From: Oscillospiraceae bacterium
GTDB taxonomy: Bacteria; Bacillota; Clostridia; Oscillospirales; JAKOTC01
Direction: 5' to 3'
DNA: 36,961 bases
Assembly: GCA_035353335.1 (NCBI GenBank)
Contig: DAOPZJ010000006.1
Span: forward strand, 1 to 36,961
The translations under genes were made by a program, and so were the position numbers. Each line of letters starts with the position of its first letter. Positions within the stretch are counted from its first letter, which is position 1. Under the pieces are notes generated by a model. It had not been told where the DNA came from. It was given only the letters and a program-made list of their open reading frames with translations, and did no database searches. Below, piece by piece: positions 7,443-19,047 of this stretch.

Positions 7443-8816
7443 TCAAAACTTAATCTGCTCGTGAATATATCTCGCTAATTCCGCAATCGGAATTCTCTTC
7501 TGCGCCATCGTGTCGCGGTCACGGACGGTCACGCAGCCGTCGGTCTCACTCTCGAAATCATAAGTCACGCAGACCGGAGTGCCGATCTCGTCCTGACGGC
7601 GGTAGCGCTTGCCGATGGAGCCGGCGTCGTCGTAATCGCAGTTGAACTCGTCGCGCAGGTCGTCGAAAATCTTTCCTGCGGGCTCTGCCAGTTTCTTTGA
7701 AAGCGGCAAGACGGCTGCTTTGAACGGCGCGAGCGCGGGCGCGAGCCGCATGACCACACGGGTCTCGCCCTTCTCGTCGGTCTCCTCGTCATAGGCGTCG
7801 CACACCACCGCAAGGAAGGTGCGCTCGACACCGAGCGACGGCTCGATGACATAAGGCACGACTTTTTCGTTGGTCTCGGGGTCGAAGTATTCGAGCGTCT
7901 TTCCGCTGTGTTCGGAATGGCGTGATAAATCATAATCGGTGCGGTCGGCGATACCCCAGAGTTCGCCCCAGCCGAACGGATATAAAAACTCGATATCGGT
8001 GGTCGCCTTGGAATAGAAGCAGAGTTCCTTCGGATCGTGGTCGCGCAGACGCAGATTCTCGATTTTCAGACCGATGGCAAGCAGCCAGTCGCGGCAAAAT
8101 GCCCGCCAGTACGTGAACCAGTCGAGATCGGTGCCCGGTTTGCAGAAAAATTCGAGTTCCATCTGCTCGAATTCACGCACGCGGAAAATGAAGTTGCCCG
8201 GCGTGATCTCGTTGCGGAACGATTTTCCGATCTGTCCGACGCCGAACGGCAGCTTTTTGCGGCAGGTTCTGGCGATATTGGCGAAATTGACGAAGATGCC
8301 CTGCGCGGTCTCGGGGCGCAAATAAATCTCGCTCTTGCTGTCTTCGGTGACGCCCTGAAAGGTTTTGAACATCAAATTAAACTTGCGGATGTCGGTGAAA
8401 TCGCATGCGCCGCAGGAAGGGCAGGCGATTTTATGTTCGCGGATGTAGTCCATGATCTGTTTGTCGTCCCAGCCCGCGGGAATGACGCCGGTATCCTCGA
8501 TCAATTTATCGGCACGGTGGCGGGTCTTGCAGGCCTTGCAGTCGATGAGCGGATCGGAGAAGCCGCCGACATGGCCGGTCGCGACCCACACCTCCGGATT
8601 CATCAAAATCGCGCTGTCCAAACCGACGTTATATTCGCTGCGGCTGACAAATTTCTTCCACCAGGCGTTTTTGATGTTGTTTTTCAGCTCGACGCCGAGA
8701 GGGCCGTAGTCCCAGGTGTTCGAAAGCCCGCCGTAAATCTCCGAGCCCGCGTAGACAAAACCGCGTCCCTTGCACAGGGCGACGATTTTATCCATGGTCT
8801 TTTCCGAGTTGTTCAT
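7443..8816 (-). CDS. glyS: Glycyl-tRNA synthetase, homodimeric class II type
   Basis: The enzyme charges tRNA-Gly with glycine. The sequence shows the N-terminal GGLSNTWDYGPLGVELKNN block, a zinc-ribbon-like CKAC ... CPSCGAC segment, class II motif 2 (FRNEITPGNFIFRVREFEQ), motif 3 (EPSLGVERTFLA) and an anticodon-binding C-terminal domain. I chose the ATG at 8816 (457 aa), because AAAGGAAAG lies just upstream of it; the in-frame ATG at 8834 has no RBS and falls before that site. The upstream gap of 72 bp is too short for a T-box leader, so the gene may depend on read-through from gyrA and the transglutaminase gene. Confidence 0.96.
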   Translation of the reverse strand: MNNSEKTMDKIVALCKGRGFVYAGSEIYGGLSNTWDYGPLGVELKNNIKNAWWKKFVSRSEYNVGLDSAILMNPEVWVATGHVGGFSDPLIDCKACKTRHRADKLIEDTGVIPAGWDDKQIMDYIREHKIACPSCGACDFTDIRKFNLMFKTFQGVTEDSKSEIYLRPETAQGIFVNFANIARTCRKKLPFGVGQIGKSFRNEITPGNFIFRVREFEQMELEFFCKPGTDLDWFTYWRAFCRDWLLAIGLKIENLRLRDHDPKELCFYSKATTDIEFLYPFGWGELWGIADRTDYDLSRHSEHSGKTLEYFDPETNEKVVPYVIEPSLGVERTFLAVVCDAYDEETDEKGETRVVMRLAPALAPFKAAVLPLSKKLAEPAGKIFDDLRDEFNCDYDDAGSIGKRYRRQDEIGTPVCVTYDFESETDGCVTVRDRDTMAQKRIPIAELARYIHEQIKF

Positions 8817-8888
8817 ATTGTTCTTTCCTTTCATCTCTGAGGGATTTATACCGGTCTGAAAAACCTTTCTTTAAAAGGGAAAAATTCG

Positions 8889-10065
8889 TTATATGACGTA
8901 GATATAGTATCTTGTATTGGCGCCGTTTTGCACAAACAGGCAGGTGCTTGTGACGCCGGCGCTTGAAATCAGTGAAGCAAACTCGCTTTTACCGATCGAA
9001 AAGTCCACCGCGACCGCATAACCGGAGCCGGCCTGCGCGCCTGAGAGGGTCTGCGTCATCCATCCGGAGAGTTCGTTTTTATCCGAAAATCGGGGTAAAA
9101 CGTTTTTTGTAACCGCCGAGCTGTCTACGGCGTCCTCCGGATACGACTCTGACTTAAAGACGTGATTGACGCTCATTTCGGCACGGGTCAGGTTAAAATA
9201 GAGCATGGTTGCCGCATCGGGTAATGTGGTAAGGGTAACGGGGTTATCGGGATTGATCATCACATTCTTATCTTCGCCGTAATAGCGGCTCTCCGCGTCG
9301 TCGACGGTCGGATCGCAGTAATAGACCTTTCCGTCGATTTTTACGCCGTTCCAGGCGTGGGAAGTTCCCTCAAAATACCCGCTCTCGGTCCATGCCTCGA
9401 TCCCGCCGTAATTACATAAAAGCGCGAACGCCTTTGCATAACCGTCGCAGACCGCCTTGCCGGCGACGAGAGTCCCGTAAGCCGTGTGTGTATTCAGGTC
9501 GATATTGAGTAAATCAGCCTGCTTGTAATCATACTTTGCTGCGAATATCGTTTTTTCATAGAAAAACCGTTCTCTCTGCAGAGGATCGGTTATGGAAACG
9601 GAATCGGCCAAAATCTTGTTGACCGCATCATAGAACGCCTGCCGCCTCGCAGCAGCTTTGCCCGGGTCGCTTTCGATATAGTTCAGCTGGCACAAAACGC
9701 TCCTGACCTTGCCGCTGCTTGTCTGTTCGCGCACAATTTTATAGGTCAGGGACGGTTCGAAGAACTGCGGGTAATCATCGGAGACGGCATCGTAAACAGC
9801 CGAGGCTTCATCGTCGGTCAGATCGCCGGGAATCGCAGGCGTCTCGGCCGCTTGATCTTTGATTGCAAGCAGCATGGCTTTATACATCAGCCGCTGATTC
9901 TCGCTTTTCAGCACCTTGTATCTTTGCTGCGGGAGCACAGGGCTGAAAGTCGTGACGATGTTCTCGTCGGCAAAGGGCAGGGAAAACGCCTCGATCTCTT
10001 TCGGAATCTTCGCTCCGCAGCCGGAAAACACCAGCAGCGCGGCGAAAAAAAGCGCCAAAAGTCCG

Positions 10066-10085
<20 letters not shown>
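8889..10085 (-). CDS. Transglutaminase-like lipoprotein
   Basis: The protein is 398 aa. A signal peptide with lipobox VFSGC (Cys23) predicts membrane anchoring outside the cell. The transglutaminase-core triad is visible: Cys in GKAVCDGYAKAF, His in GTSHAWNGVKIDG and Asp in YYCDPTVDD. Bacterial members are usually proteases or peptide-crosslinking enzymes acting on surface or wall substrates; the substrate here is unknown. The start chosen is the ATG at 10085, because the signal peptide begins there; the frame upstream encodes only an Arg/Lys-rich shadow of gyrA. It overlaps the gyrA 3' end by 20 bp and is probably translationally coupled to it. Confidence 0.87.
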
Positions 10086-12666
<2,581 letters not shown>

Positions 12667-12689
12667 AACCGTTCTTTACGCTCCTTTCC

Positions 12690-14645
12690 CTAAATGTCCA
12701 GATTCTTGACGTACTTCGCGTTCTTCTCGATAAAATCACGCCTCGGCTCTACGTTTTCGCCCATCAGCATCGAAAACACCTGATCGGCGGAGATTGCGTC
12801 CGCAAGTTCAACTTTCAAAATCGTCCGGGTCGCGGGGTCCATGGTCGTCTCCCAGAGTTGGTGCGCGTCCATCTCGCCGAGACCTTTATAGCGCTGGACG
12901 TCCGTCTTGCCGGTCTTGACTTCATCGTCCATCTCTTTCATAATCCGGTCGCGTTCCTCGTCGGAGAAGGCATACTTGACCCGCTTGCCCTTTTGCACCC
13001 GGAATAACGGAGGCTGCGCGATATAGACATGCCCCGCGTCAATCAACGGCCTCATATATCGGAACAAGAAGGTTAATAACAAGGTTCGGATATGGCTTCC
13101 GTCGACATCGGCATCGGCCATCAAAATAACCTTGCCGTAACGGAGTTTCAGCAGATCGAAATCGGAGCCGACGCCGGTTCCGAGCGCCGTGACGATGGGC
13201 ATCAGCTTCTCGTTTCCGTAGACCCGGTCGATGCGCGCCTTCTCGACGTTCAGCATCTTGCCCCACAGCGGCAGAATCGCCTGCGTGTAGGCGTCGCGCC
13301 CCTGCTTGGCCGAGCCTCCTGCCGAATCGCCCTCGACAATGAACACCTCGGTGTTCTCGCTGTCGCGGTTGATGCAGTCTGTCAGCTTGCCGGGCAGCGC
13401 AGCGCCGTCAAGCGCAGTCTTGCGCCGTTCGGCCTCGCGCGCCTTACGAGCGGCTTCCCTGGCCCTGGCCGCCATCAGCGACTTTGAAAATACGGCTTTC
13501 GCGACCGCCGGGTTTTCCTCAAAGTAGGTCATCAGCTTATTATAAGTCAAATTGCTGACGAGCGCAGTGATCTCGGTGTTGCCGAGTTTTTGCTTGGTCT
13601 GGCCCTCGAACTGGGCCTCCTTGACCTTGACGCTGACGACCGCGGTGATGCCCTCGCGCACATCCTCGCCCGACAGGTTTTTATCGGCCTCTTTTAAAAG
13701 CCCGTATTTGCGGCCGTAGTCGTTGAACGCGCGGGTCAGGGCCGCTTTGAAACCGTTTTCATGGGTGCCGCCCTCGGGCGTGTGAATGTCGTTCGCAAAG
13801 GACAGAATGGTCTCGTTGTAGCTGTCCGTATACTGCATCGCGATCTCGGCCTGGTTGCCGTTCTCCTCACAGCAGAAATAGACCACGTCGGGGTGGGTCA
13901 GTTCGGAATTTTTTAAGCTGTTCAAATGCGCGACGAAGCTCTTGATTCCGCCCTCGTAGTGCAGCGTCTCGGTGCGGGTGTTCCCGGGGTCTCGTTCATC
14001 GGTAAAGACAACGCGTACGCCCGCATTCAAAAAGGCCTGTTCGCGGAACCGGTTCAGTAAAATTTCATAATCATATTCAAGCGTTTCGAAAACTTGTCCG
14101 TCCGCTTTGAAAACCTGCTTGGTTCCGGTGCAGTCGCTGTTCCCGATCTCTTTGAGCGCCTCAACCGGGGTGCCGCGTTCAAACCGCTGAAAATACTTCT
14201 TTCCATCGACGCAGACCTCGAGCTCAAACCACTCGGAAAGGGCATTGACGACCGAGGCGCCGACGCCGTGCAGACCGCCGGAGAACCCATACCCGCCGCC
14301 GCCGAACTTGCCGCCCGCATGCAGCACCGTAAAGACGACCGTGGCCGCCGAGATGCCGAGCTTCGGCTGAATTCCGACCGGGATTCCGCGCCCGTTGTCG
14401 ACGACGCTGATGATGTTTCCGGGCAAAATTTTGACGTCGATCTGAGTGCAGTAGCCGCCGAGGACTTCATCAATCGAGTTGTCTACGATCTCATAGACCA
14501 AATGGTGCAGGCCGCGCGGGCCCGTCGACCCGATGTACATGCCCGGGCGTTTCCGGACGGCCTCAAGCCCCTCCAGAACCTCAATTTGTTCCGCGCCGTA
14601 TTTTTCTTCGCGCTTTATATTGTTTCCGTTTTGCAGTTCTTCCAT
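12690..14645 (-). CDS. gyrB: DNA gyrase subunit B
   Basis: This is the ATPase subunit of gyrase (651 aa, typical length). GHKL ATP-binding motifs are present: EIVDNSIDE, VVDNGRGIPVG and GGLHGVGASVVNALS. The TOPRIM domain carries EGDSAGGSAKQGRD and DADVDGSHIRTLLLTF (metal-binding acidic residues), and the C-terminal end has RYKGLGEMDAHQLWETTMDP, which contacts GyrA. ATG at 14645 has a weak GGATGG site 12 nt upstream. It lies between remB (53-bp gap) and gyrA in the standard Bacillota order. Confidence 0.98.
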   Translation of the reverse strand: MEELQNGNNIKREEKYGAEQIEVLEGLEAVRKRPGMYIGSTGPRGLHHLVYEIVDNSIDEVLGGYCTQIDVKILPGNIISVVDNGRGIPVGIQPKLGISAATVVFTVLHAGGKFGGGGYGFSGGLHGVGASVVNALSEWFELEVCVDGKKYFQRFERGTPVEALKEIGNSDCTGTKQVFKADGQVFETLEYDYEILLNRFREQAFLNAGVRVVFTDERDPGNTRTETLHYEGGIKSFVAHLNSLKNSELTHPDVVYFCCEENGNQAEIAMQYTDSYNETILSFANDIHTPEGGTHENGFKAALTRAFNDYGRKYGLLKEADKNLSGEDVREGITAVVSVKVKEAQFEGQTKQKLGNTEITALVSNLTYNKLMTYFEENPAVAKAVFSKSLMAARAREAARKAREAERRKTALDGAALPGKLTDCINRDSENTEVFIVEGDSAGGSAKQGRDAYTQAILPLWGKMLNVEKARIDRVYGNEKLMPIVTALGTGVGSDFDLLKLRYGKVILMADADVDGSHIRTLLLTFLFRYMRPLIDAGHVYIAQPPLFRVQKGKRVKYAFSDEERDRIMKEMDDEVKTGKTDVQRYKGLGEMDAHQLWETTMDPATRTILKVELADAISADQVFSMLMGENVEPRRDFIEKNAKYVKNLDI

Positions 14646-14698
14646 ATAATTTATTAACCATCCGTTCGCATATTGGGAGCTGTTTGTTCCAATGACTT

Positions 14699-14962
14699 TT
14701 ATTTAAAAACGGTCTCGCCGCGCTTATAGATCGTCGCCGCGGAGATCGGCGAAACAAACAGCTGAACGTCGCTTCCGCTCTCATCATCGGCCAAAATCAC
14801 CGACCGCGGCAAGTCGGAGCTGACGGACAGCACCCGTCCGCTTTTTTGCATTTTTTCGAGGAAGAGCTTCGTCCCCTTGCCGTAGGAGGCCGTGTCTATG
14901 TCGAAGACGCCGATGATCCGGCTGGTTTTAACGTTGACGTCGTTTCCGATGTGCGTGAACAT
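14699..14962 (-). CDS. remB: RemB-like regulator (DUF370 family)
   Basis: The protein is 87 aa, beginning MFTHIGNDVNVKTSRIIGVFDID, the DUF370 pattern. In Bacillus subtilis the equivalent yaaB/remB sits in the same place between recF and gyrB and is related to the matrix-gene regulator RemA. The start at 14962 is set by AGAGGA 8 nt upstream and by the family N-terminus; the frame upstream belongs to the overlapping recF. The gene start lies 67 bp inside the recF coding sequence, so the two are probably coupled. A DNA-binding role here is inferred from the family. Confidence 0.88.
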   Translation of the reverse strand: MFTHIGNDVNVKTSRIIGVFDIDTASYGKGTKLFLEKMQKSGRVLSVSSDLPRSVILADDESGSDVQLFVSPISAATIYKRGETVFK

Positions 14963-16071
14963 GTCTCTTTTCCTCTTTCCGCTCTTTTGTGAATATTTCC
15001 GTTTTTCACCTTGAAAACCGCACCTTTCGGGAGCCGCCTTGCAAGCGAAGCTCCGTCGCATCCGGTGATAAAGAGCTGGTTTTCGCCGAGGTTTGATAAG
15101 ATATAGTTTTGACGGTTTTTATCAAGTTCCGACATCACGTCGTCGAGCAAAAAAACCGGCTTCTGCCCGATAGCCCGTTCCAAAATCCGCCCCTCGGCCA
15201 GCTTCAGGCAAAGCGCCGCACTCTTGCATTGCCCCTGCGAGGCATACTGTCTGGCTCTCTGCCTGTTGATTGCCAGTTCCATGTCCTCCCGGTGCGGGCC
15301 TGCGCCGGTAAATCCGTTTTTGATATCCTCGTCGACACTCTTGCAAAGCGCATCATATAACGCGGCTCCGTAGTTTTCGCCGCTCTCGGAAAAGCTCTTA
15401 TAGGTGATCATCAATTCTTCTCCGCCCGAGATGCTTTGATAAATCGGCGGCGCTTCTTCGGCAAGCCGGGCGGTGTAGCGGCTTCGGGCGGCATAGACCC
15501 TTGCGCCGATCTGGGCAAGCCGTTTGGTATAGGCCTCAAGCGTGTCGGCAAGCTCGGAATTGTATCCGGCCTGTAACCGCTTGAGCAGGTAATTTCGCTG
15601 ATAAAGCACTCCGTCATATTCTCTCAAAACAGCAGCAAACGCCGGTTTGGTCGAGATGACGGCACTGTCTAAGAACGCCCGCCTTGCCTCGGGCGCTTCC
15701 CGAATCAGTTCTATATGAACCGGCGAGAAGACCACCGCCGCGAATTTCTCGCCCAAATTCGAAATCTTGTCGGTGTGAATTCCGTTCAGAGCGGCGCTCC
15801 GCCTTGTTGTCAGCGTCAGCGTGAACCGGTTGGTTCTCTCCCCGGAATAAATATCGGCTTCGAGGACCGCTCGCTTTTTCCCGAACGCGACCGTCTCAAC
15901 CTCTTTTGCCTGCCTGAAACTGCGCTGGCCGCAGAGCAGCCAGACAGCTTCAAGAAAATTGGTCTTGCCCTGTCCGTTTGCTCCGACAATCAAATTGGTC
16001 CCCGGATGGGGGAATACCGCGGTATTTTCAAGGTTTCGAAAATCCGTGAATGCGATCTTTTCAACCCGCAC
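14896..16071 (-). CDS. recF: DNA replication and repair protein RecF
   Basis: This SMC-like ATPase loads RecA at single-strand gaps. It has Walker A (VGANGQGKTNFLEA, near residue 30), the ABC signature region (ASQGQCKSAALCLKL) and Walker B (PVFLLDDVMSELD). The GTG at 16071 gives the family-like start (VRVEKIAFTDFRNLEN) with GAGGTG upstream, and overlaps the S4-gene stop by 11 bp; the in-frame ATG at 16107 lies deeper in the S4 gene. After the usual end (VFKVKNGNIHK) the frame runs on for about 28 Ser/Thr/Arg-rich residues through the remB start, giving 391 aa instead of about 365-370. Confidence 0.95.
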   Translation of the reverse strand: MRVEKIAFTDFRNLENTAVFPHPGTNLIVGANGQGKTNFLEAVWLLCGQRSFRQAKEVETVAFGKKRAVLEADIYSGERTNRFTLTLTTRRSAALNGIHTDKISNLGEKFAAVVFSPVHIELIREAPEARRAFLDSAVISTKPAFAAVLREYDGVLYQRNYLLKRLQAGYNSELADTLEAYTKRLAQIGARVYAARSRYTARLAEEAPPIYQSISGGEELMITYKSFSESGENYGAALYDALCKSVDEDIKNGFTGAGPHREDMELAINRQRARQYASQGQCKSAALCLKLAEGRILERAIGQKPVFLLDDVMSELDKNRQNYILSNLGENQLFITGCDGASLARRLPKGAVFKVKNGNIHKRAERGKETCSRTSETTSTLKPAGSSASST

Positions 16072-16285
16072 CGCCGGCCACCTCGATTGTCCGACCGCCG
16101 TACACAACGGTGTCTCCCGGGTGAATCTTCTTTCCTTTGATGAGACAGATCTCGCCGTTTACCGAGACCTTTCCGCTCTCAATCGCGTTTTTGGCCTCGC
16201 CGCCGGTCGGGCTTGCACCGGAGAATTTCAGCAGGTCGCACAGTCGGATGAACTCGCCTCGGATTTGAATCTGTTCAGTCCTCAT
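16061..16285 (-). CDS. yaaA: S4-domain RNA-binding protein, YaaA type
   Basis: This 74-aa protein is a single S4 domain: LCDLLKFSGASPTGGEAKNAI, then SGKVSVNGE and the PGDTVVYGG end. It is found between dnaN and recF in Bacillota and is thought to bind structured RNA (ribosome-associated), though its role is not well established. It overlaps dnaN by 11 bp at its start and recF by 11 bp at its end, so the three genes are translationally linked. Confidence 0.9.
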   Translation of the reverse strand: MRTEQIQIRGEFIRLCDLLKFSGASPTGGEAKNAIESGKVSVNGEICLIKGKKIHPGDTVVYGGRTIEVAGGAG

Positions 16286-17390
16286 TTTTGGTTCTCACAG
16301 GCATCACAAGGAAAGAAAAGCTGTCGCCTTCGGGCGGGACGATTTTAATCGCGGCAAATGTCGTGGTAAGGCGAAGCACAATCTCGTCGCATTCGGCGGC
16401 CCGCAGCGCGTCGAGGATATAACTGTTATTGATGCCGACCTCTATATCGTTTCCGGTGATCTCGCAGGAGATCCGGTCCTGCGCTTTTCCGGCCATCGTC
16501 ACGCATCCGAGCGCGGTCACATTATCGGCAAACCGAACCACAATGGAGTTTTTGGCCCTCTTCGTCGCCTGGGTCTCCACGAGCAGCGAAACCTTTTCGA
16601 CGCTGTCGATCAGAGCCCTCGTATTGATCTTGACCGCGGTGTTGTAAGTCGTCGGTATAATCGATTTATAATTGATGAATTCACCCTGTGTGATCAGGCG
16701 GGTATAGATTTTGCAGCCGTTGATGAGAAAAGAGGCATGGGTCTTTCCGACAGAGAGCGAGACGACGTCGCTGTCTCCGAGAAGCCGTAAAATTTCATTG
16801 AGCGTCTTTCCCGGAATGATGAATTTTCCGTTCTTGTGATACCCGATATTCTCCTTACTGATCGCCATTCGAAATCCGTCAAGCGCCGCAAGGGTCAATA
16901 TCCCGTTTTCAAGTTCGAACATCACGCCCTGCATCACCGGTCTCGCTTCGGTCAGAGAGACCGCAAAAACGGTCTGCCGGATCAAACGGCGTAAAATCGA
17001 CTGGGGAAGCTCGAAGTTGAATTCATCCGAGAAAATCGGAAGCTCCGGATATCCGTCTGAGGGGAGCCCGAAAAGATCGAATTTCGTGAATCCGCTCTCG
17101 ATCAGAATCATATTGTCCTCTCCGACCGAAATCGTGATTTCCTCTCCGTTCAGGCGCCGTACAATCTCCAAAAACGGCGGCGGAATGATCACGCTGCCCT
17201 CTTCGGCGACATTGCCTTCGATGTCGCAGACAATCCCGAACGAAAGGTCGTACCCGGTCAGGGTGACGGTGTCTTTTTTCCCCGAAACCAGCACGCCGGT
17301 CGTCTCTTTGATCGCGGACTGCGCGGGAACCGCCCGCGAGACCTTAGAGAGGGCCTCCAGCAGAACATCCTTGTTGCAGATAATTTTCAC
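16275..17390 (-). CDS. dnaN: DNA polymerase III beta subunit (sliding clamp)
   Basis: This is the ring-shaped processivity clamp of the replicative polymerase. At 371 aa it has the expected three-domain length. It starts VKIICNKDVLLEALSKVSRAVPA, matching the family MKF..N...L..A, and ends in the family-typical VMPVR region. I chose the GTG at 17390 because AAAGGATGG lies upstream at suitable spacing; the GTG at 17411 overlaps that site. It directly follows the presumed origin region after dnaA. Confidence 0.96.
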   Translation of the reverse strand: MKIICNKDVLLEALSKVSRAVPAQSAIKETTGVLVSGKKDTVTLTGYDLSFGIVCDIEGNVAEEGSVIIPPPFLEIVRRLNGEEITISVGEDNMILIESGFTKFDLFGLPSDGYPELPIFSDEFNFELPQSILRRLIRQTVFAVSLTEARPVMQGVMFELENGILTLAALDGFRMAISKENIGYHKNGKFIIPGKTLNEILRLLGDSDVVSLSVGKTHASFLINGCKIYTRLITQGEFINYKSIIPTTYNTAVKINTRALIDSVEKVSLLVETQATKRAKNSIVVRFADNVTALGCVTMAGKAQDRISCEITGNDIEVGINNSYILDALRAAECDEIVLRLTTTFAAIKIVPPEGDSFSFLVMPVRTKNED

Positions 17391-17411
17391 CTTATTTGAC
17401 CATCCTTTCAC

Positions 17412-17698
17412 AATCGGGTATTAAAATATTATTTCAAGAATTCATTCAATATTTCGGGCTGCCTCTCTTTAAAACAATTTTACTCAAAACGAGTAATTTC
17501 GGCGATATGTTTGTTTATCTTTTTAGTAGTAGAAGTAGGGATTTTAATCCTTATGAAACTTCCTTTTTTCGGCGGCGGGATGCCGTTTTTCCGTCCAAAA
17601 CCTTTTTAGGAAATATTTTCGAAATTTTTAATCCGGAAAATAACATTCCAAACTCTTTTGATCTTTAGGAAAACAAGCTTTTGAAACTTTGATTTTCC
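17412..17698. other. Presumed oriC / dnaA-dnaN spacer with DnaA-trio-like repeat
   Basis: This 287-bp spacer is AT-rich toward dnaN (17400-17524) and contains TAGTAGTAGAAGTAG at 17524-17538. Five TAG-like trinucleotides placed between the dnaA side and the AT-rich side match the layout and polarity of the DnaA-trio described in B. subtilis oriC. No TTATCCACA box or one-mismatch variant was found on either strand. TTTAGGAAA occurs at 17605-17613 and 17664-17672. The origin call rests on synteny and the trio. Confidence 0.6.
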
Positions 17699-18994
17699 TC
17701 ACTGTTTGCTTTTGATATTTTTAATAATATCTTCGATGGTCTCCGAGAGTTTCTGATTCTTCCGGATCTCCTTTGCGGTGCGGGCGATGGCATAATTGAC
17801 CGTGGAATAATGACGGTCGCCGAATTCTGCGCCGATCTCTTTCAGCGAAAGCCCGGTCAGTTCCCGGGTGACATACATCGCAATCTGACGAACAAGAGAG
17901 ATTTGAGCGCTCTGTTTTTCGGAGGAGATATCCTCAGGCGGAATCTGGTAGACCCTACTGACCTCCTCTTTGATGATATCGACCGTGATGGCCGGGCGGC
18001 TGATGTCGCTGATGATGTCATGACAGGTTTCGATGGTCAACAAGAGGGTGGGAATCTGTCCGTTCATTATGTATTTCGCCGAGAGTTTGGTGATCACAGC
18101 CTGAATCTGGCGAATGTTGACTTTTATCTTATCGGCGATGTAATCGACCACGTCATCCGAAAGTTCGAGAGAAGCAAGTTCGGCCTTTTTGCGGATGATC
18201 GCCACCCGGGTCTCATAGTCGGGAGCGCCGATATCGGCAAGGCCGAGTTCGAGCCGGGAACGAAGCCGCGAATCGAGTGACAAAATATCTTTCGGCGGCC
18301 GGTCCGAAGACAGCACAATCTGTTTTCCGGCGCGGTGCAAATTGTCGAAGGTGCTGTAAAACTCGTCCTGTACGGCGGTTTTATTGGCGATGAACTGAAT
18401 GTCGTCGACGAGCAATACGTCGCAGGAACGGTATTTCTTGCGAAAATCCGGCTGGGAGTTATGGGTGATGGATTCGATGAAGTCGTTGATAAAATCCTCG
18501 CCCTGAACGGCTACGATATTATAAGACGGGTAATTTTCGGAGACGGTGTTTTTTATCGCGGTCAGAAGGTGGGTTTTTCCGAGCCCCGACTCGCCGTAGA
18601 TGAGCAGCGGGTTATAGGTTCTGCCCGGCGCCTTTGCGACGGCCTGCGCGGCGGCAAAGGCGAATTTGTTCGAGGCCGCGACCACGAAATTTTCAAATGT
18701 GTATTGGCTGTCCAAGGCGCTCTTGACGCTCCCGCCCTCCGGCTCTCCCTGTTCGGAACGAAGGACGGCCCGGAGCTTGAAGCCCATGACCTCTTCGCAG
18801 GTGGACTCGATGAGTTTTAAGTAGTTGGTCTCGATGATGTTTTTTTGAAAAGTGGAGGGTACCGACAGATAAAGGCGGTCTTCCTCGAGAAAGATCGGCT
18901 TGATGATTCCGATCCACGAGTTGAAGGCGACAGTGGAAATTTTTTGTTTGACGATGCTGCAGACGGTATCCCAAACCTGTTGCAAACTCTCCAC
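17699..18994 (-). CDS. dnaA: Chromosomal replication initiator DnaA, divergent DNA-binding domain
   Basis: This is the AAA+ initiator that opens the replication origin. Domain I is at about residues 1-80, a short linker follows, the AAA+ domain runs from about 98 to 320, with Walker A GESGLGKTHL (134-143), Walker B LLVDDIQFIA, sensor I IVLSSDRPPKD and arginine-finger region SRLRSRLELGL. Domain IV is C-terminal. The signature helix reads FGDRHYSTVNYA where most DnaA proteins have FGGRDHTTVxHA, so the Asp-His-Thr that contact the DnaA box in E. coli are His395-Tyr396-Ser397. The length, 431 aa, is normal. The GTG at 18994 follows AGGAAAGG at 10 nt. Confidence 0.97.
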   Translation of the reverse strand: MESLQQVWDTVCSIVKQKISTVAFNSWIGIIKPIFLEEDRLYLSVPSTFQKNIIETNYLKLIESTCEEVMGFKLRAVLRSEQGEPEGGSVKSALDSQYTFENFVVAASNKFAFAAAQAVAKAPGRTYNPLLIYGESGLGKTHLLTAIKNTVSENYPSYNIVAVQGEDFINDFIESITHNSQPDFRKKYRSCDVLLVDDIQFIANKTAVQDEFYSTFDNLHRAGKQIVLSSDRPPKDILSLDSRLRSRLELGLADIGAPDYETRVAIIRKKAELASLELSDDVVDYIADKIKVNIRQIQAVITKLSAKYIMNGQIPTLLLTIETCHDIISDISRPAITVDIIKEEVSRVYQIPPEDISSEKQSAQISLVRQIAMYVTRELTGLSLKEIGAEFGDRHYSTVNYAIARTAKEIRKNQKLSETIEDIIKNIKSKQ

Positions 18995-19018
18995 AAAATC
19001 ACAACCTTTCCTAAATAA

Positions 19019-19047
19019 ATGATAACATAAAACCCCGAAAAAATCAA
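19019..19047 (-). promoter_or_regulatory. Promoter of dnaA, overlapping a terminator
   Basis: Read on the minus strand, TTGATT (-35, 19042-19047) and TATCAT (-10, 19019-19024) are 17 bp apart. The -35 lies in the loop of the terminator hairpin at 19033-19059. Confidence 0.55.

Noticed and set aside
8817..8888. T-box leader for glyS
   Set aside because: The gap is only 72 bp and has neither a specifier hairpin nor a T-box sequence.
14963..15061. Longer RemB starting at 15061
   Set aside because: The added residues are the +1 frame of recF; DUF370 proteins start at the MFTHIG position, which has its own RBS.
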